A stretch of DNA of 9,039 nucleotides from Deinococcus sp. (GTDB lineage: Bacteria; Deinococcota; Deinococci; Deinococcales; Thermaceae): positions 1 to 9,039 of the forward strand of contig JAMCQK010000030.1 of the NCBI GenBank assembly GCA_023382135.1. Direction: 5' to 3'. The translations under genes were made by a program, and so were the position numbers. Below the pieces are notes generated by a model, which saw only the letters and a list, made by a program, of their open reading frames with translations, had not been told where the DNA came from and searched no databases. How positions within the stretch are numbered: position 1 is the stretch's first letter; each line of letters begins with the position of its first letter. Below are positions 5,593 through 9,039 of the stretch, piece by piece.

Positions 5593-6027
5593 GTGAGCTA
5601 TTACCCGGTAACACTCGATATCCAGGTCCGCTTCCGTGACCTAGACCCGCTGGGCCATGTCAACAACGCGGTGTATCTCTCGTATTTCGAGCTGGCGCGC
5701 GTCAAGTACTTCCAGTCGCTGGGCCTAGAAACAACTAGCCCTCACGGGCTGGGCGAGGCCGTCCGCTCCAGTTATGTGGTGGCGCGCGTCGAGGTGGATT
5801 TTGTCCGCCCGGTTCATCTCGATGAACCGGTGCGCATTAACTCCCGCGTTCTCAGGGTGGGAGACAAGAGCTTCCGCATGGGCCACCAGCTTTTAGCCAA
5901 GGGGGAGCTGGCCGCCAAATCCGAGGTGGTGGTGGTCTGGCTGGAGGCCGAAAAACCGGCGCGAGTCCCCGACGTTGTGCGCCAAGCTTTTAAGAAGCTG
6001 GAAAAAGACCCGGTGGAAGGCCTGTAG
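5593..6027 (+). CDS. Hotdog-fold acyl-CoA thioesterase (4HBT/YbgC-like)
   Basis: This 144-aa cytosolic protein is predicted to hydrolyse acyl-CoA thioesters to free acid and CoA. The N-terminal signature VRFRDLDPLGHVNNAVYLSY has the D-x-D-x-x-G-H-V-N-N motif of the 4-hydroxybenzoyl-CoA thioesterase family; D18 matches the family's catalytic aspartate. ARVKYFQSLG continues the central hotdog helix, and the strands VEVDFVRPV and the later MGHQLLAKGELAAKSEVVVV complete the fold. Length is normal for a single hotdog domain; family members work as tetramers. GTG 5593 is preferred to the in-frame TTG at 5575 because it sits 6 nt behind a -10 hexamer and gives the usual short N-terminus. Substrate chain length cannot be read from sequence. 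The gene is divergent from pepF and convergent with the S41 gene; its TAG abuts the inverted-repeat block that follows. Confidence 0.9.
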   Translation: MSYYPVTLDIQVRFRDLDPLGHVNNAVYLSYFELARVKYFQSLGLETTSPHGLGEAVRSSYVVARVEVDFVRPVHLDEPVRINSRVLRVGDKSFRMGHQLLAKGELAAKSEVVVVWLEAEKPARVPDVVRQAFKKLEKDPVEGL

Positions 6028-6142
6028 CTAAGCATCTCCATGGTGAGCTTGACCAAAGGGTCACACTCACCCGGCCAGAGGGAGTAAGGAACATGGCACG
6101 GCTTTTCAGCCTTTCGGCAAACTTAGACTGGAGATGCTTAGC
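6027..6142. other. 116-nt block bounded by 14-bp inverted repeats: structured RNA or two-way terminator candidate
   Basis: GCTAAGCATCTCCA (6027-6040) and TGGAGATGCTTAGC (6129-6142) are perfect reverse complements that close a block filling the gap between the convergent thioesterase and S41 genes. Inside, GGTGAG/CTCACC (6042-6047 with 6066-6071) encloses TGACC/GGTCA (6050-6054 with 6059-6063), making a two-part hairpin that starts one base after the closing stem. A second small hairpin is GGCT-TTTC-AGCC (6100-6111), with an alternative GCC-TTTC-GGC (6109-6118). The fold would be a multi-branch junction. The right arm contains the stop codon of the S41 gene. I found no match to tRNA, SRP RNA or 6S signatures, no U-tract, and no target-site duplication of the kind a MITE would leave. 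Its function is unassigned. Confidence 0.6.
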
Positions 6143-7391
6143 GCCCTTCGAATAGCTGAAAGACAGCCTCTTCCAGCATGGCGTCGTAGCCTCTGGTGGC
6201 TAGCGCAAGCAGATCATCGGCCGCAGGAATCTCCGGCGTGATGCGCTCCGGATAAGCGCTGCCGTCGCTGCGCAAAGCACGACTGGTGGTTATCTGCAAC
6301 CCCGAGCCGTCCATTAGCGCCGAAAAGGCGCTGGCAGTGTTGGCCAGGCCGCGGGTGGGCTCACCCACTACCAGGGCGGTTCGTGACTCCAACAGGTCGA
6401 GTGCAAAGTATTCAGCACAGGAAGCGGTGGATGCGTTGACCAGCACCGCCACCTTCCCCTGCCAAAATGCCGGCTGGACAGAATAAAGCCTGACGCCAGA
6501 GAGGATGCCAATGTTGGCGTAAAGGGTTCCCTCTCGGTAGTAAAGCTCGTACGGCGGGTACATCGGGCCGCTTATCATGGCGCGGTAGATATTAGGCACA
6601 AAGGCCCCCGCCGCCGCCATGCACTCGGAAAGGACCCCGCCGGGGTTATCGCGAAGGTCCACCACCATTGCTCTGGCGGAAAGCAGCCTGGCCTCGCGCA
6701 CTAGGTTGTGAACCTCCTGGCCGACTCGAAGAACCGGTGTGAAACTGGGGATCCGAAGCACCGCCACGCCGTCTTCCCTGAGCGAAAGCGAGGGTGGCCG
6801 CTCTTGCGGCAAGATGCGCCCCTTGAGGGAAATTTCAAACTCTGCTTGCTTGCGCCACACCAGCAGTTTGAGCTCTTGCCCGCTCTGTACCTGGTCTATT
6901 AGCCATTGCTGGCGCGCGGCGGCGGGCGCGGGAAAAGGCGCTCCATTTACGGCCAGCAGCCGGTCCCCTCGCTTTAGCCCCGCTTCTTGCGCCGGAGTCC
7001 CAGGGTAGGCTTCGATCACCAGTAAGCCCTCGAGGCCAGGGACCACCTGGGTCACAATTCCAAGCTGGGGCTTGGTGCCGGGCGCACCGGTAAGTTGGCG
7101 CTGTAAAAGGTCAAAGTCTTCCGGGGAGTAGTAGTTGGTATGCTCGTCGCCCAAGGCCCCTACCAGTTGGCGAACCAAGGGCGCAGCTTTCGAGTAAGGG
7201 CAGTTGGCATCGTTGGCGCAGACGGCTTCCAGTTCTTTTTGGTACTTCTCGGCCAGTTCCACTACGGAGACCCGCGAGAAGCCTCCGTACTGTTGCTGTA
7301 AAAGCTGGATGGCCTGATTGAGCAGGTCGGAAGCCGGGCTGGCCCAGGCCTGGCCCAAGAGCAGAAAAATGACGAATACCCGGCGAAACAT
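6138..7391 (-). CDS. Exported PDZ-S41 peptidase (CtpA/tail-specific family), catalytic Lys replaced
   Basis: This is a 417-aa protein. Residues 1-17 are a signal peptide (MFRRVFVIFLLLGQAWA, cleavage after A-W-A), so it acts in the cell envelope. Residues about 25-100 are the S41 N-terminal region with GDEHTNYYSPEDF (H84), and a PDZ domain spans about 105-195 (LGIVTQVVPGLEGLLVIEAY, GDRLLAVNG). The S41 core follows, with VVDLRDNPGG (243-251) and the nucleophile region NASTASCAEYFA (S324). Aligned on GEPT (343-346) with E. coli Prc, the position of Prc's catalytic Lys455 is L349 here, in GEPTRGLAN. The enzyme must use another base such as H84, or be inactive. Cysteines C58, C64, C257 and C325 are present; C58/C64 could form a disulfide. 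ATG 7391 is chosen for the signal peptide; open frame extends further upstream but reads as antisense-shift of the neighbouring gene. It lies 67 bp after that gene. Confidence 0.88.
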   Translation of the reverse strand: MFRRVFVIFLLLGQAWASPASDLLNQAIQLLQQQYGGFSRVSVVELAEKYQKELEAVCANDANCPYSKAAPLVRQLVGALGDEHTNYYSPEDFDLLQRQLTGAPGTKPQLGIVTQVVPGLEGLLVIEAYPGTPAQEAGLKRGDRLLAVNGAPFPAPAAARQQWLIDQVQSGQELKLLVWRKQAEFEISLKGRILPQERPPSLSLREDGVAVLRIPSFTPVLRVGQEVHNLVREARLLSARAMVVDLRDNPGGVLSECMAAAGAFVPNIYRAMISGPMYPPYELYYREGTLYANIGILSGVRLYSVQPAFWQGKVAVLVNASTASCAEYFALDLLESRTALVVGEPTRGLANTASAFSALMDGSGLQITTSRALRSDGSAYPERITPEIPAADDLLALATRGYDAMLEEAVFQLFEGR

Positions 7392-7440
7392 TGGCTGGTT
7401 GAAAAACACTTGGCCCGGTTTCCCGCGTCCGGTAGTTGAG

Positions 7441-7446
7441 ATTGTA
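7441..7446 (-). promoter_or_regulatory. Possible -10 element of the S41 gene
   Basis: TACAAT on the minus strand lies in the 67-bp gap before the S41 start, which would give a leader of about 43 nt. No good -35 is seen at 16-18 nt, and no SD precedes ATG 7391, so this is only a weak suggestion. The gene may instead be read through from the 344-aa gene. Confidence 0.3.
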
Positions 7447-7458
7447 CCGTCGCATCCG

Positions 7459-8493
7459 TTACTGCGCAGGGTGATCACCTTTGTCAGGCCCCGGCAGCCA
7501 AAAGGGTGAGCGTGTGCCCGCGAGCGCGGCCTCTCTGGCTTCGGGAGGCGCCCATGAGAGCGCCAAGGTGGCCCGGTAAGCCTTGAGCGCGGTGTCTCTT
7601 TTTCCCTGCATGTCGGCAAGCTGTCCGTAACGCGAAAGCACATAGCCGGGGAGATATGCCGGCTGTTGAAAGTTACTGTGAACCAGTGCTTCCATAAGGT
7701 TAAACGCATCCTCCACTTGGCCGGCGGCCAAGTAAACCTGGGAAGCCAGATAGCTGGCCTCGGGCCCGGGGACCTCTTGTAACTGCGAGAGCAGCGCCGC
7801 CCAGTCATCTTCTTCTTGCAGGCGCCAAGCGCGGTCCAAAATGGCCCGCTGGCGTTCTTCTTCGCTTGGCTGGCGAGCAGCCGGAGCCTGGGATTCTGGC
7901 AAAAGGCCGAGCAGGTAGGGGTAGTCGAGCGCGTCCACCAGGACCGCAATGTTGCTCTGCGCTTTTTCCGGGTGAGCAGAAGTATGCGTCTCACGAATGC
8001 GGCGTGCCACACTTTCCATCCGCTCTTGCCTGAAACCGGTCGCAGGCCCCTCGCCAAAGGTCTTTTTATACCCCTCCAGGTAGTCTTTCAGCCCTTGCAG
8101 AAAACCTGTATTCGACCAGCTTTCCGGCGTGATGGGGCTGGTCAAGAGTGTCCGCAGGTTCTGGTCGAGGACTGCAATTCCCGCCAGTATCTCTTTGCCG
8201 CGCGGGTAGAGCGAGAGCGCCTCACGGAACTCCTCGGCCTGGCGCCTCTGGCCCGATAAATTATCTAGGGCTGTCACCGCGACACCGGACTGTTCGGCCC
8301 AGGGCAGCAGCTGGAACAACGACAGCTCGTTGTGGTTGCGCCAAGTAGAGGCCTCGAGGTCCTCTGCCCCATATGATGCCAGCAGCAACGCTTGGGGCCG
8401 GAAGGCTTTTGCCAGCTCCAAAACCGTCACCGCGTTGTACCGTGGGTGGAGGATGTGTAACGGGCCTAGCGTGGGAATAAGGAGTACCGGCAT
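7459..8493 (-). CDS. Uncharacterised protein with TPR-like C-terminal region
   Basis: This 344-aa protein is one I do not recognise with confidence. The N-terminal half (about residues 1-200) is alpha/beta: MPVLLIPTLGPLHILHPRYN, then ALLLASYG, a strand VAVTALDN, an Arg/Glu-rich helical region, RMESVARRIRE and a strand IAVLVDALDYPYLLGLLP. This order recalls TraB/TIKI- or ChaN-like proteins in a distant way, but the His/Glu motifs of those families are not clear. Residues about 245-312 look like two TPR-type helix pairs (ASYLASQVYLAAGQVEDAFN and LADMQGKRDTALKAYRATLA). No signal peptide or TM helix is seen. ATG 8493 is preferred; an in-frame GTG at 8523 would add 10 residues and has a distant GGAGGGG about 11 nt upstream. 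It precedes the S41 gene on the same strand by 67 bp and is divergent from an MFS gene. Confidence 0.75.
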   Translation of the reverse strand: MPVLLIPTLGPLHILHPRYNAVTVLELAKAFRPQALLLASYGAEDLEASTWRNHNELSLFQLLPWAEQSGVAVTALDNLSGQRRQAEEFREALSLYPRGKEILAGIAVLDQNLRTLLTSPITPESWSNTGFLQGLKDYLEGYKKTFGEGPATGFRQERMESVARRIRETHTSAHPEKAQSNIAVLVDALDYPYLLGLLPESQAPAARQPSEEERQRAILDRAWRLQEEDDWAALLSQLQEVPGPEASYLASQVYLAAGQVEDAFNLMEALVHSNFQQPAYLPGYVLSRYGQLADMQGKRDTALKAYRATLALSWAPPEAREAALAGTRSPFWLPGPDKGDHPAQ

Positions 8494-8501
8494 TCTGTCA
8501 C

Positions 8502-8520
8502 CGGGCCGGGAAAAGGCCCG
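8502..8520. repeat. GC-rich hairpin near the divergent starts
   Basis: CGGGCC (8502-8507) and GGCCCG (8515-8520) form a 6-bp perfect stem around a 7-nt loop. It lies just upstream of ATG 8493, in the probable 5' leader of the 344-aa gene, or within codons 2-8 if GTG 8523 is the start. It could limit ribosome access. There is no U-tract, so terminator function is unlikely. Confidence 0.35.
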
Positions 8521-8550
8521 CACTAGAGACTAAGCCCCTCCGGCGTTTAT

Positions 8551-9039
8551 ATGGTGAAATCGCTCTTCAAGCTGGTTGATCTCAAAGACCACAACTACCG
8601 CGTTGGGGTGCTGAACGGCTGGTTGGTGTTTATTGGCGACGCCTTTTTCAACCCTAGCATTGTGCTCGCCAGTTTCGCCGCCAAGCTGGGCGTGGCGAAT
8701 GCGGTGATCGGTCTTCTGCCCGCCTTGCTGCAGGCGGGCTCCATGATTCCCCAGGCCTTTTTGGCTCCCTATGTCGCCAAGCTGCCGGTAAAAGTGGTGC
8801 TCTACCGAAGGGTGGCGGCGCTCCGGGTGGCAAGCCTGGCGCTGATCGCGCTCTCGGCGTTTGTATTTGGCGACAGACCCGGCTTACTGCTTTTTTTCTT
8901 TTTGCTGGGCCTGGGAATAAACGGCTTGGTGACAGGCTTTTCCAGCCTGCCCTTCTGGGAGACGGTCTCCAAAACCGTTCCGCAACAAAAGCGGGCCGCC
9001 TTCTTCGGGGCGCGCAACCTGGTGGGCGGCCTGCTGGCA
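8551..9039 (+). CDS. MFS permease, N-terminal part (runs off the window)
   Basis: 163 codons are present without a stop. The product begins MVKSLFKLVDLKDHNYRVGV and shows about four to five hydrophobic helices: GWLVFIGDAFFNPSIVLASF, ANAVIGLLPALLQAGSMIPQ, a cytoplasmic loop APYVAKLPVKVVLYRR in the motif A position, then VASLALIALSAFVFG and LLLFFFLLGLGINGLV, followed by the loop WETVSKTVPQQKRAAFFGAR. This is the topology of the first half of a major facilitator; substrate unknown. It is not close in sequence to the MFS gene at 437-1672. ATG 8551 is the first start after the in-frame TAG at 8524. No SD precedes it, so it may be leaderless or the start may differ slightly. It is divergent from the 344-aa gene over 57 bp. 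Confidence 0.85.
   Translation, partial: MVKSLFKLVDLKDHNYRVGVLNGWLVFIGDAFFNPSIVLASFAAKLGVANAVIGLLPALLQAGSMIPQAFLAPYVAKLPVKVVLYRRVAALRVASLALIALSAFVFGDRPGLLLFFFLLGLGINGLVTGFSSLPFWETVSKTVPQQKRAAFFGARNLVGGLLA

Noticed and set aside
1823..5740. GAAACAACTAGCC present at about 1823 and at 5728
   Set aside because: A 13-mer occurring twice in 9 kb is within reach of chance, and the two copies lie in unrelated coding contexts.
6027..6142. Interpretation of the inverted-repeat block as a tRNA, SRP RNA or MITE
   Set aside because: No T-loop motif, no GGAAGG-type SRP apical loop, and no duplicated target site at the borders were found.
7470..7479. GGTGATCACC 10-bp palindrome as an operator for the S41 gene
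   Set aside because: It lies inside the last codons of the 344-aa gene (read as K-G-D-H-P), the promoter next to it is weak, and a single 10-bp palindrome is not unusual.
7392..8057. Open frame extending the S41 gene about 220 codons upstream of ATG 7391
   Set aside because: It lies in another frame of the 344-aa gene, has Trp/Arg-rich composition unlike a protein, and would hide a good signal peptide that begins at 7391.

Overview
The window looks like a chromosomal segment from a GC-rich thermophile of the Deinococcota, most likely a Meiothermus/Calidithermus-type member of the Thermaceae. This is inference from gene content, from the protein character of the PepF, S41 and MFS genes, and from the leaderless promoters (a -10 hexamer placed exactly 6 nt before the start codon). 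No rRNA, tRNA, CRISPR array or insertion sequence was recognised.

Left edge and left half (1-3640). The + strand opens with the last 35 codons of a sensor histidine kinase. Its 3' end runs 50 bp into the antisense 3' end of a DUF2089 gene. From about 3640 down to 60 lies a compact minus-strand operon of six genes: a 67-aa protein of unknown function; a 260-aa protein with a SHOCT-like head and a DUF4097-type beta-repeat body; a 136-aa SHOCT-like protein; a 156-aa probable membrane protein; a 12-TM MFS exporter; and the DUF2089 zinc-ribbon/HTH protein. The junctions are tight (a 4-bp ATGA overlap, a Shine-Dalgarno fused to a stop codon, a 14-bp overlap). A near-consensus sigma70-type promoter sits in an AT-rich island just upstream, next to a 20-bp inverted repeat. 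Three of the six products carry the same short SHOCT-like helical domain. This suggests a dedicated regulatory or membrane-sensing module coupled to an exporter, and it is the most interesting system in the window.

Middle (3721-6142). A complete M3-family oligoendopeptidase (PepF) on the minus strand and a hotdog-fold acyl-CoA thioesterase on the plus strand are transcribed divergently. Both promoters look leaderless, and a perfect GGGGT/ACCCC palindrome lies between them. The thioesterase converges on an S41 peptidase gene. The gap between them is a 116-nt block bounded by 14-bp perfect inverted repeats with internal hairpins: a structured RNA or two-way terminator candidate.

Right part (6138-9039). 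An exported PDZ-S41 peptidase, in which the canonical catalytic lysine is replaced by leucine, lies downstream of a 344-aa uncharacterised protein with a TPR-like C-terminus. A divergent MFS permease gene begins at 8551 and runs off the right edge.

Across the window the palindrome CCTCGAGG occurs seven times, far above a rough chance expectation of less than one.
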